DNA of 64,000 nucleotides from Streptomyces sp. RKAG290 (GCF_023701695.1 NZ_JAJOZC010000001.1:3161894-3225893); one strand, 5' to 3'; positions 25,430 to 34,277 are shown, numbered from the stretch's first letter. Program-made: numbers and translations. Notes: a model not told the origin generated them from the sequence alone.

Positions 25430-27022
25430 ATGACCCCGCCGAACCGGCGCACCGTCCTGACCGCGGGCGCCGCAGTCGCATTCACCGGCGTCACCGCCAC
25501 CGCGTGCGACGACCCCGGCTCCGGCACACCCACCGGCGGCTCCACCCCGGCCACATCGGCGACCACCGGCACGTCACCGGCCCCGTCGAAGAGCTCGCCC
25601 TCCGGCCCGGCGGACTGGTCCGCACTGGCCAAGAGCCTCGACGGTTCGCTCGTACGCCCCGGCGACGCGGCCTATGCGACCGCCCGTCAGCTCTACAACA
25701 CCCGGTACGACGGCCAGAAACCGGCCGCGGTCGCCTACGTGAAACACGAAGCCGACATCCGCGAGTGCCTGGCCTTCGCCCGCCGCAGCTCCACCCCCGT
25801 CACCATCCGCAGCGGCGGCCACTCCTACGCGGGCTGGTCGAGCGGCAACGGCAAGCTGGTCGTTGACGTCTCGTCACTCTCGCGCGTCGACCGGGACGGC
25901 ACGATCGGCGCCGGGGCCCGGCTCCTCGACGTCTACCAGGGCCTCGCCTCCCACGGCCTGACGATCCCGGGCGGCTCCTGCCCCACGGTCGCCATCTCCG
26001 GCCTGACCCTCGGCGGCGGCCACGGCGTCGCCTCCCGTGCGTACGGCCTGACCTGCGACAGCCTCACCGCCGCGACGATCGTCACCGCCGACGGCAAGAC
26101 CCTCACCGCGGACGCCAAACACCACCAGGACCTCTTCTGGGCGCTGCGCGGCGCGGGCAACGGCAACTTCGGCGTGGTCACCGAACTCCGCTTCCGCACC
26201 CGCCCGGCCCCGCAGACCGTCACCGCGTACATGTCCTGGCCGTGGTCGCGCGCCCGGTCCGTCATCACGGCCTGGCAGGAGTGGGGGCCCGACCAGCCGG
26301 ACGAGATCTGGTCCTCCGCACACGTCGCGGCCGGCCCCGGCGGTGGCAACCCGACCGTGTCGGTCTCCGCCTTCAGCATCGGCACGTACGGCGATCTGCA
26401 GAACGCCGTCGACCGCCTCGCCGACCGGATCGGCGCCCCCGCCTCCTCGGTCTCGCTGCGCCGCCGCAGCTACCAGGAGGCGATGCTCGTGTACGCGGGC
26501 TGCTCGGGCATCACCGACGCGCAGTGCCACCTGCCGGGCACCACACCCGGCCGCACCTCGCAGGGCACGCTCCAGCGGGAGACCTACGCGGCCGCCTCCG
26601 ACTTCTACGACCGCTCGCTCCCCCCGGCAGGCGTCCAGGCCCTGCTCGACCGGACCGAGGCCTTCACCCGGATCGGCGGGGACCAGGGCGGCGGCGGTTC
26701 GGTCGCGCTCACCGCGCTGGGCGGGGCGATCAACCGGGTCGACCCGAAGTCGACGGCGTTCGTCCACCGCGGTTCGCGGATGCTCGCCCAGTACATCGGC
26801 GCCTGGCGCCCCGGCACCTCGGGCAGCGCACAACAGAAGTGGCTGAAAGACACCCATTCCGCACTGCGCCGCTACGCGTCCGGGGCGGCGTACCAGAACT
26901 ACGCGGACCCGGCGCTGACCGACTGGCGGAAGGCCTACTACGGCACAGCGGACGCGCGTCTGGCCGACGTGAAGAAGCAGTACGACCCGGACGGGCTCTT
27001 CACGTTCCCGCAGTCGCTCTGA
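25430..27022 (+). CDS. FAD-linked oxidoreductase with BBE domain, exported
   Basis: The 530-residue protein has an RR-containing signal peptide that ends in a lipobox-like ATAC, so it is exported by Tat and possibly lipid-anchored. The FAD_binding_4 domain has SGGHSYAGWS (His for 8-alpha-histidyl flavin) and GGSCPTVAISGLTLGGGHG, whose Cys occupies the place of the 6-S-cysteinyl link, so bicovalent FAD is predicted. The berberine-bridge-enzyme C-terminus is clear (YQNYADPALTDWRKAYYG, QYDPDGLFTFPQSL). Such enzymes oxidise sugars, aromatic or natural-product substrates with O2. The substrate is unknown. The 3' end is followed by two tandem copies of its own terminal sequence. Confidence 0.9.
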   Translation: MTPPNRRTVLTAGAAVAFTGVTATACDDPGSGTPTGGSTPATSATTGTSPAPSKSSPSGPADWSALAKSLDGSLVRPGDAAYATARQLYNTRYDGQKPAAVAYVKHEADIRECLAFARRSSTPVTIRSGGHSYAGWSSGNGKLVVDVSSLSRVDRDGTIGAGARLLDVYQGLASHGLTIPGGSCPTVAISGLTLGGGHGVASRAYGLTCDSLTAATIVTADGKTLTADAKHHQDLFWALRGAGNGNFGVVTELRFRTRPAPQTVTAYMSWPWSRARSVITAWQEWGPDQPDEIWSSAHVAAGPGGGNPTVSVSAFSIGTYGDLQNAVDRLADRIGAPASSVSLRRRSYQEAMLVYAGCSGITDAQCHLPGTTPGRTSQGTLQRETYAAASDFYDRSLPPAGVQALLDRTEAFTRIGGDQGGGGSVALTALGGAINRVDPKSTAFVHRGSRMLAQYIGAWRPGTSGSAQQKWLKDTHSALRRYASGAAYQNYADPALTDWRKAYYGTADARLADVKKQYDPDGLFTFPQSL

Positions 27023-27138
27023 GGCAGCGGCGGCGCCGCTGCTTCTTCACGTTCGCGCAGTCGCTCTGAGACAGCGGCGGCGCCGCTGCTGCTTCTTCAC
27101 GTTCGCGCAGTCGCTCTGAGACAGCGGCGGCGCCGCAC
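26998..27138 (+). repeat. Three tandem copies of the oxidoreductase 3' end with stop and hairpin
   Basis: Units start with CTTCACGTTC at 26998, 27045 and 27095 (periods 47 and 50). Each contains the codons for the last residues, TGA, and the small palindrome CAGCGGCGGCGCCGCTG or its shortened form. The extra copies lie outside the gene and may act as reiterated terminators. Confidence 0.9.
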
Positions 27139-27182
27139 TCCGATCACGGAGGGGCGCCGCGCCTGCGAACCGATCTCCCCGC

Positions 27183-27917
27183 CTACGCCGCGAGGCCCTT
27201 CTCGCCCTCGGAGCCGCCGCCCGAACCGGGCCGCGGTTCGGGGATCCCGAGCGCCTCGCCCCGGTCCCCGGCCCCCGCCTCCGACAGCGGCCGACGCGAC
27301 CGCACGAGCCTGCCCACCCGGCCGGACCGCGCGACGGCCCCCACCAGAGGTGTCAGCAGCATCATCGCGAGCGGCGCGAGCAGCAGCGCGGCGGCGGTGC
27401 CGAGCGCGAAGCCGCCGATGACGTCGGTCGGGTAGTGCACGCCCATGTAGATCCGGCAGAAGCCCTCCAGCAGGGCTAGCCCGATCGCCGCGATGCCGAA
27501 CTTGCGGTTCGCCACGAAGAGCCCGACGCCGAGGGCCATCGCCATCGTGGCGTGGTCGCTCACGAAGGAGAAGTCGTTCTTCCCGTCCACCAGGACGTCC
27601 AGCCCCTGATGGTCCTTGAACGGCCGCGGCCGTTCGACGAATCCGCGGATCGGGATGTTGATCAGCAACGCGATACCCGCGGCGAGCGGCGCCCAGACGA
27701 TCCCGGAGACAGCCGTCACCGAATCCTCCTGCGTGCCGCGCCGGCGGACACCCCACCAGCACCACACGACCACCAGGACCATGCCGAGCATGATCCCGTA
27801 CTCGCCGATGAACTCCATGACCCGGTCGAACCAGGTGGGAGCGGATCTGGCGAGCCCGTTGATGTCGTAGAGCAGGCTGACATCGGGGTTCGACCCATCC
27901 AGTGCGAGTCCAGCCAT
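27183..27917 (-). CDS. PAP2-family phosphatase (membrane)
   Basis: The start MAGLALDGSNPDVS at 27917 is chosen by family resemblance; an ATG at 27971 would add 18 residues. The 244-residue protein has five or six hydrophobic segments and the three PAP2 motifs: RGFVERPRPF (motif 1), SFVSDHATMAMALG (motif 2, the catalytic His in SDHA) and CRIYMGVHYPTDVIGG (motif 3). These enzymes dephosphorylate lipid phosphates such as undecaprenyl pyrophosphate or phosphatidate on the outer face of the membrane. The C-terminal 55 residues are disordered. It lies downstream of, and in the same direction as, the peptidoglycan hydrolase gene. Confidence 0.9.
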   Translation of the reverse strand: MAGLALDGSNPDVSLLYDINGLARSAPTWFDRVMEFIGEYGIMLGMVLVVVWCWWGVRRRGTQEDSVTAVSGIVWAPLAAGIALLINIPIRGFVERPRPFKDHQGLDVLVDGKNDFSFVSDHATMAMALGVGLFVANRKFGIAAIGLALLEGFCRIYMGVHYPTDVIGGFALGTAAALLLAPLAMMLLTPLVGAVARSGRVGRLVRSRRPLSEAGAGDRGEALGIPEPRPGSGGGSEGEKGLAA

Positions 27918-28184
27918 CTGCCGCGGCCCCTTGCCTTGTCTGCTGCTGTCGCGGCACACACCCATGTGCACCGCTTTGACGAACCCCCGTGTTCGGTTCG
28001 ATCACGTACGTGGGGCGACGCTCGGTCAATGGCTGCGGGCCCCGGTCCAACCAGAGAACGACGTGTTCCGTGTGTACGTTCCACTCTCCACCGAATGATC
28101 ACCATGACGTTATCGAAGAGTGACTCATCGTCGCAGCTCAGGGCCCAGGCTTCACAGAGAGTTCCGGCCACCTCCAGCCACCGG

Positions 28185-29192
28185 TCAGGCTGCCGGCTGA
28201 GTGGTCGGAAGGGCCGCGGCACCGTCCTTGGTGACGCGTGTCGCACCGAAGTAGTCGGGCGTGTCGATCTTGTCGAAGCGGATGACGGCACCGGTGTACG
28301 GAGCGTTGATCATGTACCCGCCGCCGACGTACAGGCCGACGTGGTGGATGGCCCGCGAGTTGGACAGGTCATCGGAGAAGAACACCAGGTCGCCGGGGAG
28401 CAGCTCGTCGCGCGAGGGGTGCGGCCCGGCGTTGTACTGGTCGTTCGCCACCCGGGGCAGCTCGATGTCCACCGTCCGGTACGCGGCCTGCGTCAGCCCG
28501 GAACAGTCGAAGCGCCCGCCCTGCTCGGCCGTACCGTTGCCGCCCCAGAGGTACTTCGTACCGAGCTTCTTCTGCGCGAAGTAGATCGCACCCGCCGCCT
28601 GCTGCGAGGGCTGCACCCGCCCGACGGGCCGGGCGAAGCTCTTCTCCAGGGAGCGGATGATCTTGACGTAGTTCTCGGTCTCCGGGATGCCCGGGACCCC
28701 GCCCGACTTGATCACCCGGTACGCACCGGCGTTGTAGGCGGCCAGCATGTTGTCCGTGGGGTCCCCCGGCACCTTCTTTACGTATCCGGCCAGTTCGCAG
28801 TCGTACGACGCGGCGGACGGAATCGCATCGGCCGGATCCCAGACGTCCCGGTCACCGTCCTTGTCCCCGTCGATCCCGTGCCCGGCCCAGGTCCCGGGGA
28901 TGAACTGCGCGATGCCCTGCGCCGCGGCCGGACTCTCGGCCCCCGGGTTCCAGCCGCTCTCCTGGTACAGCTGGGCGGCCAGGAGGGCGGGATTGATGGC
29001 CGAGCAGAGGTTGCCCCACTTCTGTACAAGAGGCTGGTACTTGGCCGGCACGGCCCCCTTGGCCAGCCCAACGGCCCCACCACCACCGCCCCCGAGGCCG
29101 GCGGCAGCGGAGTACGTACCGACGACGAGCAACGCCACGAAACACATGGCGGCCCCGACGCCGATCCCACCTGCCATCCAGAATTTCCGCAC
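28185..29192 (-). CDS. Bifunctional peptidoglycan hydrolase: SLT transglycosylase plus NlpC/P60
   Basis: The 335-residue protein has an N-terminal membrane anchor or signal segment (about residues 8-32). Next is a lytic-transglycosylase-like domain (about 45-190) with the catalytic glutamate in YQESGWNP and AAQGIAQFIPGTW, an Asp-rich DGDKDGDRD segment that may bind calcium, and AAYNAGAYRV. The C-terminal NlpC/P60 domain (about 200-315) has the Cys nucleophile in RFDCSGLTQ and the His in IHHVGLYVGG. It cuts glycan strands and stem peptides outside the cell. This two-domain layout is that of VirB1/CwlT-type enzymes that open the wall for Gram-positive conjugation machines. That is relevant to the cmd operon at 49.7 kb. 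Confidence 0.93.
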   Translation of the reverse strand: MRKFWMAGGIGVGAAMCFVALLVVGTYSAAAGLGGGGGGAVGLAKGAVPAKYQPLVQKWGNLCSAINPALLAAQLYQESGWNPGAESPAAAQGIAQFIPGTWAGHGIDGDKDGDRDVWDPADAIPSAASYDCELAGYVKKVPGDPTDNMLAAYNAGAYRVIKSGGVPGIPETENYVKIIRSLEKSFARPVGRVQPSQQAAGAIYFAQKKLGTKYLWGGNGTAEQGGRFDCSGLTQAAYRTVDIELPRVANDQYNAGPHPSRDELLPGDLVFFSDDLSNSRAIHHVGLYVGGGYMINAPYTGAVIRFDKIDTPDYFGATRVTKDGAAALPTTQPAA

Positions 29193-29273
29193 CCCTCAAC
29201 CATCCCCCATCGGGGACGGGTTCATGGGCGGTTTCGACGGTGTGTACGAGTCATTGGGGTCACTGACCGCCCA

Positions 29274-29834
29274 TCAGGACGCTCCGGCGGACCAGAAGTC
29301 GGAGTGGACGTTGGGGCGGGGCAACGGGTAGACGCCCTCGTAGGACGGACCGTTGGGCGGCGTCGTCGACTCGGCCACCTCGGACTCTTCTACGCAGGGG
29401 CTGTCTACCTCGAAGAAGGCTTGCCCCTTGCCTCCGACACTGAGACTGACGCCGAAGCCGTCGCTAGTCTGGGCATAGATCGCGGGAAATTCCACATCCC
29501 TATTGACCGCCTTGATTCGGTAATCACTATCCCTCCAGAACCGATCAACGAGTCCCAGAAAATTCCCCCTTCGCTCTTCCGAAACCACCGTCATCACCAT
29601 TCTCCTTCGGGTCACATCGCAACTTCCAGTCGTCGTAGGACCATGCGCCCACTGAACCTCCGGATGGATCGCCCCCATCACCGAATTTAGAATTCCGTCA
29701 GCTCGCCGCGCCGCACCTTGCATATCCATGCCATCTCGCCCCTCCTCGTCCGGACGCGCCCCTCCATGCAAGCACCCGGACAACGTCATACTCAGCACTG
29801 TCGCTACGATCAGCACCTTAGTCCTGCGTTTCAT
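29274..29834 (-). CDS. Small lipoprotein in low-GC block (hypothetical)
   Basis: A 186-residue protein with a lipoprotein signal (LIVATVLSMTLSGC, Cys21). The mature part includes two cysteines (SCDV, SPCVEES) and ends in a Pro/Ser-rich tail. Base composition is clearly AT-richer than neighbouring genes. It overlaps the preceding hydrolase gene by 4 bases (ATGA on the minus strand), so the two are translationally coupled. A DUF1023 hydrolase followed by a small lipoprotein is an arrangement I have seen in other streptomycetes. The lipoprotein may assist or neutralise the hydrolase, which is inference. Confidence 0.7.
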   Translation of the reverse strand: MKRRTKVLIVATVLSMTLSGCLHGGARPDEEGRDGMDMQGAARRADGILNSVMGAIHPEVQWAHGPTTTGSCDVTRRRMVMTVVSEERRGNFLGLVDRFWRDSDYRIKAVNRDVEFPAIYAQTSDGFGVSLSVGGKGQAFFEVDSPCVEESEVAESTTPPNGPSYEGVYPLPRPNVHSDFWSAGAS

Positions 29835-31639
29835 CGATACTCCTCTGTCTTCAACCTGTCGGAGTGCCCCGAAGCGATCAAACCAATGCTGTCGGCAGAG
29901 AGTGCATCCCTATTCGGATCAAAATAATGAGAATGCGCGTCCAAACTAAGCCCGCTACCACTCACCAGCGTCGGACCATCTCCTACAGGGAAACGTCTCG
30001 CCCCGAAGGCATCACTCGCGGGGTCCTTTCCAAACCACAAGTCGTCGTCGCCCTGGTCAGTGATGTCTCCAACTAGATGTGAGACCGCGGGCCCTCCAGC
30101 GAGCAACCCAGCGGCACCCACCACACTCTGATGTTTTGACGGAAGTTTGGTCACAACATCATTCTCTGCCGCTCCAACGAATACATGCTCCTTCCCAACG
30201 CCGAGTTCACTGGCATTGTCCACACCCACTCCAGGACTACCAACCAAAATGATGTCGTCGGCTCCAGGAATTCCCCCCTCACGCTGTGTTGCAGCACCGA
30301 CAGTTCGTGATCCATACGAATGCCCAATCGCAGTCAAGTGAGGATTCTCGTTTTCGTTTGTAGCTGCCAGACCTCCTATGAATTCACTGTAAGCCGTTCC
30401 ACCCCGTTCTGCCCGATCGTTCCCCATTACAGCTAATCCCCCAAGGGGATCATCCACCGGCGTCTGCGGTGCGTCATAGCCCAACCAAACGATTCCAGCA
30501 CTCGATGGATCGTATTTTTGTGCACCCAGGGCCGTATCCCGCGCTCGCTTGAGGTCATTGCGTGCAAAGTCCTCATCCAACGCGGTTCCCAATCCCGGAA
30601 CGTAAGCAGAGACGTTTCTCGCTGTATCAGGATTCCCAAAGGAAACAATTGCGCGACCGTTCCCCTCGTCGCCGATCCCTAGCAGGTACATCGGCGGCAA
30701 GCGGCCATCATTCAACTGCCGGTCGATCTCCCGCAGCCCCGCCAACTGCGTCTCCGCCTTCGCATCGTCCCGCCCCTCCAGCTTGCCGATCAGCAGCTGG
30801 AGGTTGTCCCGGTTCGCCGCGTCGCGGACCAGGGACGGGATGCCGTCCAGGTTGCCGATCTGGTCCGGGTACACCGCGAGGTACTCCTCGCGCTGTTCGT
30901 CCGTCAGGCCGGCCCACCACTCCCGCCGAGCCGCCGGACTCGCATCCCGCGGGATGCCCTCCTTCAGGTATCCCCGCGCCGCATCCCGTACCGCCGCCGC
31001 GTCACCCGCCGCGTCGGTCCACGTCCTGTCGGGGACCTTCAGGCCCTCCTCGGCCTTCAGCTTTCGCAGGATCCCGGCGAACCGCCAGTCGATCTCGGCC
31101 GCCGTCCGTACGGCTGTCGTGACACGGTCCGCGATGTCCTGCGCCTTCGCCGCGTTCGGGTTCGGCGCCACCAGCCCCGACGGCGGCAGCAGGCCCGGGG
31201 CCGTCGGCCCCTCAGACGCAGTGCCACCCGCCAACGGCTTCCCGTCGATCAGGCCCGCCCCCGCCTCCGGATACGTCACAGAACCGTCCGCGTGCACCGT
31301 GAACTTCAGCGCCGCCGCATCGTCCAGCGCGTCCCGCAGCACCCGCTGCTGGGCCTTCATCTCGTGCGCCAGGCTGTTCAGTGTCGTACGGACGAGCCCG
31401 CACTCCGTGTACACGTACTGCAGGTTCCGGCCCAGTTGACGCAGCCGCCCCACCGCCGCGTCCGCCGCCTCGCCCTGCTGGGTCTCGCGCAGGCCGCTCA
31501 GCAGCTGCTTCTCGATCCGGTCCCGGCCCGCATCGGCACGGTTGCTCGCCTTCCCCCACCCGTCGGCCGCGCCCTCCAGCTCGCCGCACTTCAGGTCCCG
31601 TAACTGGGCCCAGGTCAGCGACGAGGACGCCGGCGTCAT
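29831..31639 (-). CDS. DUF1023 alpha/beta hydrolase with WXG100-like N-terminal region
   Basis: The ATG at 31639 overlaps the stop of the upstream gene and gives 602 residues. Residues 1-110 are helical, with a WG pair (GAADGWGKASNRADAGRDRI) and coiled-coil-like heptads, resembling WXG100/ESX proteins. A linker follows, then the DUF1023 alpha/beta-hydrolase domain with the nucleophile elbow in TAIGHSYGSRTVG. The first half is high-GC; from about 30710 leftward the gene becomes AT-rich (28 G/C in the 60 bases 29881-29940). The composition break falls inside one uninterrupted frame. It is probably a type VII-type secreted hydrolase, coupled to a WXG-like partner and a lipoprotein. The substrate is unknown. 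Confidence 0.8.
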   Translation of the reverse strand: MTPASSSLTWAQLRDLKCGELEGAADGWGKASNRADAGRDRIEKQLLSGLRETQQGEAADAAVGRLRQLGRNLQYVYTECGLVRTTLNSLAHEMKAQQRVLRDALDDAAALKFTVHADGSVTYPEAGAGLIDGKPLAGGTASEGPTAPGLLPPSGLVAPNPNAAKAQDIADRVTTAVRTAAEIDWRFAGILRKLKAEEGLKVPDRTWTDAAGDAAAVRDAARGYLKEGIPRDASPAARREWWAGLTDEQREEYLAVYPDQIGNLDGIPSLVRDAANRDNLQLLIGKLEGRDDAKAETQLAGLREIDRQLNDGRLPPMYLLGIGDEGNGRAIVSFGNPDTARNVSAYVPGLGTALDEDFARNDLKRARDTALGAQKYDPSSAGIVWLGYDAPQTPVDDPLGGLAVMGNDRAERGGTAYSEFIGGLAATNENENPHLTAIGHSYGSRTVGAATQREGGIPGADDIILVGSPGVGVDNASELGVGKEHVFVGAAENDVVTKLPSKHQSVVGAAGLLAGGPAVSHLVGDITDQGDDDLWFGKDPASDAFGARRFPVGDGPTLVSGSGLSLDAHSHYFDPNRDALSADSIGLIASGHSDRLKTEEYR

Positions 31640-32061
31640 CGCTCGTCCCCGGGCGTGCGCCTCTTCACCGGCGCGAAGGACGACTTCACGCCCTCGTTCG
31701 TCTCGCCCTGGGCCCGCGCGACCGAGCGCAGGTTCCCGGCCAGCGACCCGCACTCCTGCCGCGCGGACTCGAACCGCCGCTCCCACGACTCCCGTACGGC
31801 CCCCAGCTCCGCGAGCGCGCCCAGTCCGGCGGTCCCCGCGAGCAGGCCCTCGTGTGCCGTCGCCAGTTCCGTCTTCACCGGCCCCAGGTGCACGCCCATC
31901 CCCTCCGCGCCCCCGGCGGCCCGCAGCCACGCCCCGTCACTGTGCCGAAGCTGATCCCCACCGGACCCACCGGCCCCACCGGCCCCGCCGGGCGGCCCAC
32001 CCGCCAGGTCACTCAGCCTCTGCCGCCCCCCGGGCTGCCCCACTACGGCCACACCGCTCAC
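31636..32061 (-). CDS. WXG100-like helical partner of the DUF1023 hydrolase (hypothetical)
   Basis: The GTG at 32061 has AAGGAG four bases upstream and gives 141 residues. The first third is Gly-rich; the remainder is helical (LGPVKTELATAHEGLLAG, AELGAVRESWERRFESAR, SLAGNLRSVARAQGETNEGV) with a SW in the middle of a helix, as in the helix-turn-helix hairpins of WXG100/ESX proteins. Its stop overlaps the start of the hydrolase gene (ATGA), so the two should be made in fixed ratio. A chaperone or co-secreted partner role is inferred from context only. Confidence 0.6.
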   Translation of the reverse strand: MSGVAVVGQPGGRQRLSDLAGGPPGGAGGAGGSGGDQLRHSDGAWLRAAGGAEGMGVHLGPVKTELATAHEGLLAGTAGLGALAELGAVRESWERRFESARQECGSLAGNLRSVARAQGETNEGVKSSFAPVKRRTPGDER

Positions 32062-32220
32062 CCCGCTCCTTGATCGTGGAGCGGCACTGTGCCAAACCCG
32101 GCGACCGCGACACGCCGCGCGCCCGGCCGCCGGGGAACAGGCAACCGCCTGCTCCCCTGGCCTCCCAACGCGGCGCGACCACAGACGGATCACCCGAACG
32201 GTGGACCGGGTCAGGCCGCC

Positions 32221-34176
32221 CTACGAGCCGTACGTCCTCGGGTCCACCGTGGCGAGGCGGTGCAGTACGGCAGCCGCGCGCTCCTCGGGCGCGGTGCCGT
32301 CCTCCGGGATGTGCCACATGTACTGCTTCAAGGAGCCCTCCTCCCCGGCGTACAGCAGGGACATCGCAGTACGGTCCGGGTCCCTGACGTCCGTACCGAC
32401 CCAGCCCAGTCTCACGTCCCAACGGGTGAGCAGCTCCGGACGGTCACGCAGGCCGGCGGCGATCAGCCGCGAGACCCGGCGGGCCGGCCACGTCCAAGAC
32501 CGGTCGTTCTCTGCGCGCCTGACCTCGGCGTCGTACACGGCGGCATCGAAGCGGTACTCGGGAAGTTCGCGCGCGTGCAGCAAGGACGGCGGGGGTGCCG
32601 GGCGGCGCCAGTCGGACCACACGACCTGGTCCCCGTCCCGCCGGATCGTGACGTACAGGGCGCCGCAACAGCCCTCGGTGCAGTAGGCCTCGGCGAGCTG
32701 GACCTCCGTTGGTTCCCCCGTGGCCCGCAGCCGGCCACTGTCCAGCAGGTACTCCGGGTCGTTCGCCGGCCCCCACCCGAAGAACTCGGGTACCAGGGGA
32801 CGGCCGTCGATCAGAACGCGGAGCTCGACCATGGCCGGTTCCACGGGGTCGCGGACAACCGCCTCGAACCGCAGCCGAGTCACCGGCTGCGCGGGAAGAC
32901 TGAACAGCTGCCGGGTCGAGCGCCGAGCCCAACCGATCCGCCGACGCCCGACAACACCGACCCCATCACCATCCCCATCCGCGTCCGCGTCCCCATCCGT
33001 ATCCGCATCCGCATCCGCATCCGCATCCGTATCCAGGACGGCGACGTTCTCCGGCCGACTCAGCACGGCCTCCAGCCCCTCCAGCAATTCCTCGCGCCGC
33101 CCCGGCCCCCATTCGTGCAGCCGGCTCGGGCCGCTGTGCAGGTCGAGGGCCATGGAGAGCAAGATCCCGTAGTGGTCGAGAGTGGGCGTCAGCTCTCCCG
33201 CGTGCGCCACCACCGCCTCGTACGCACGGACGGCGTCCGGGTAGCTGAGGATCTCGGCCCAGTCGCCGCGCAGACTCGTCATGCGGAACAGCAGCCAGCC
33301 GGTCAACGCCGTCAACGCCGTCAACTCGGCATCCCCGGGCCCCACCACCGGCGCACGCAGCAGGAGTTCCGCCGGCCGCGAAGCCTCCGCGACCCTCCGA
33401 GCTGTCTCCGGGGTCACGATCCCCGGCTCTCGGGGCACCGTGACGAGGCATCGCCGGACGGACTCTTCGTCCCCCGTCACGAGGGCATCGACAAGGCCGC
33501 GCAGTTCAGGCGCCTCCGCATGGTGGCCGAGCCACACCAGGGCCGCGGTCGGCCGGTCGACGGCGTCGAGGGCGAACACGGCGGGGCCGGCCAGGTCGCG
33601 CAGTTGGCCGAGGGTCCTGAGGTACGGCACGTCCTCCGGCTCGCCGAGCCGGGCAAGGAGCGCGAGGCCGACGCAGACGGCCTCGGCACTGGTTCCCGTA
33701 CGAGTCAGGCAGCGCGCGAGGGCAAGAGCTCGGTCCTCGTGCTCCAGCACCAGCCCTTTCACGACCAGCCGGATGTGATGAGGCCGGACAGGCGAGGCAA
33801 GTTCGGACAGCCGCAGCTCGAAGGTGGCGGCGGCACCAGCCGCGTCCGGGGCGACGAGCAGAGGTCTCAGCAGTTCGGTCAGCCGGTCCCGGAACTCTGC
33901 CCAGCTACGACCGCTCCGGCGTCTTGTCCCGGGGGCGTCGGGCAGCGGGTAGCCCTTCGCGGGGAGCCGCCCATCGGGCTCCGCGCGGTGTAGGCGCAGG
34001 GCGTAGGAGTACAGAGAGGGCCGGGAAGTGAGCGCACCGCGCTCTTCCGGGGCGCTCAACGGGCGGGGTGGTTCTCGATTCCGTAAGTCATACGGCGGAG
34101 TCTGGCAGGACCGCCCACCACGATCCAGCGCATTCAACAGGTCGCCCACCACGCTCCAGCGAATTCGGCAGGCCAA
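32221..34176 (-). CDS. Large cytoplasmic protein of unknown function
   Basis: The open frame gives 651 residues, but the first 50 or so overlap a duplicated 32-base repeat and look non-coding; the true start is probably near 34030, where RPSLYSYALRLHRAEPDG begins. The N-terminal two thirds are helical, with leucine-rich repeats of the HEAT/ARM kind (VCVGLALLARLGEPEDV, VRRCLVTVPREPGIVTPE). A low-complexity Asp/Ala/Gly segment (DTDADADADADTDGDADA) divides this from a C-terminal domain of about 190 residues with an YCTEGCCGALYV cysteine cluster. There is no signal peptide. I recognise it as a Streptomyces orphan family but know no function. Confidence 0.6.
   Translation of the reverse strand: MACRIRWSVVGDLLNALDRGGRSCQTPPYDLRNREPPRPLSAPEERGALTSRPSLYSYALRLHRAEPDGRLPAKGYPLPDAPGTRRRSGRSWAEFRDRLTELLRPLLVAPDAAGAAATFELRLSELASPVRPHHIRLVVKGLVLEHEDRALALARCLTRTGTSAEAVCVGLALLARLGEPEDVPYLRTLGQLRDLAGPAVFALDAVDRPTAALVWLGHHAEAPELRGLVDALVTGDEESVRRCLVTVPREPGIVTPETARRVAEASRPAELLLRAPVVGPGDAELTALTALTGWLLFRMTSLRGDWAEILSYPDAVRAYEAVVAHAGELTPTLDHYGILLSMALDLHSGPSRLHEWGPGRREELLEGLEAVLSRPENVAVLDTDADADADADTDGDADADGDGDGVGVVGRRRIGWARRSTRQLFSLPAQPVTRLRFEAVVRDPVEPAMVELRVLIDGRPLVPEFFGWGPANDPEYLLDSGRLRATGEPTEVQLAEAYCTEGCCGALYVTIRRDGDQVVWSDWRRPAPPPSLLHARELPEYRFDAAVYDAEVRRAENDRSWTWPARRVSRLIAAGLRDRPELLTRWDVRLGWVGTDVRDPDRTAMSLLYAGEEGSLKQYMWHIPEDGTAPEERAAAVLHRLATVDPRTYGS
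32964..33034. repeat. ATCCGC-type hexamer repeats inside the orphan gene
   Basis: A run of ATCCGC, ATCCGT and ATCCCC hexamers, about twelve in all, encodes the alternating Asp-Ala/Asp-Gly linker. Such runs vary in copy number by slippage. Confidence 0.85.
34106..34168. repeat. Two tandem 31-32-base repeats near a gene start
   Basis: CAGGACCGCCCACCACGATC begins at 34106 and CAGGTCGCCCACCACGCTCC at 34138. A partial third copy starts at 34169. They lie in the uncertain 5' end of the minus-strand orphan gene. Confidence 0.8.
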
Positions 34177-34277
34177 CCACCACCCGCTGCGAGCCGGCCA
34201 CCCTCACCGCGCCGCGGCCTCCTGCGGCGGCGGGATCAACCACTCCTCGACCGGCCGGGCAGGAAGAATGCGGGCCC

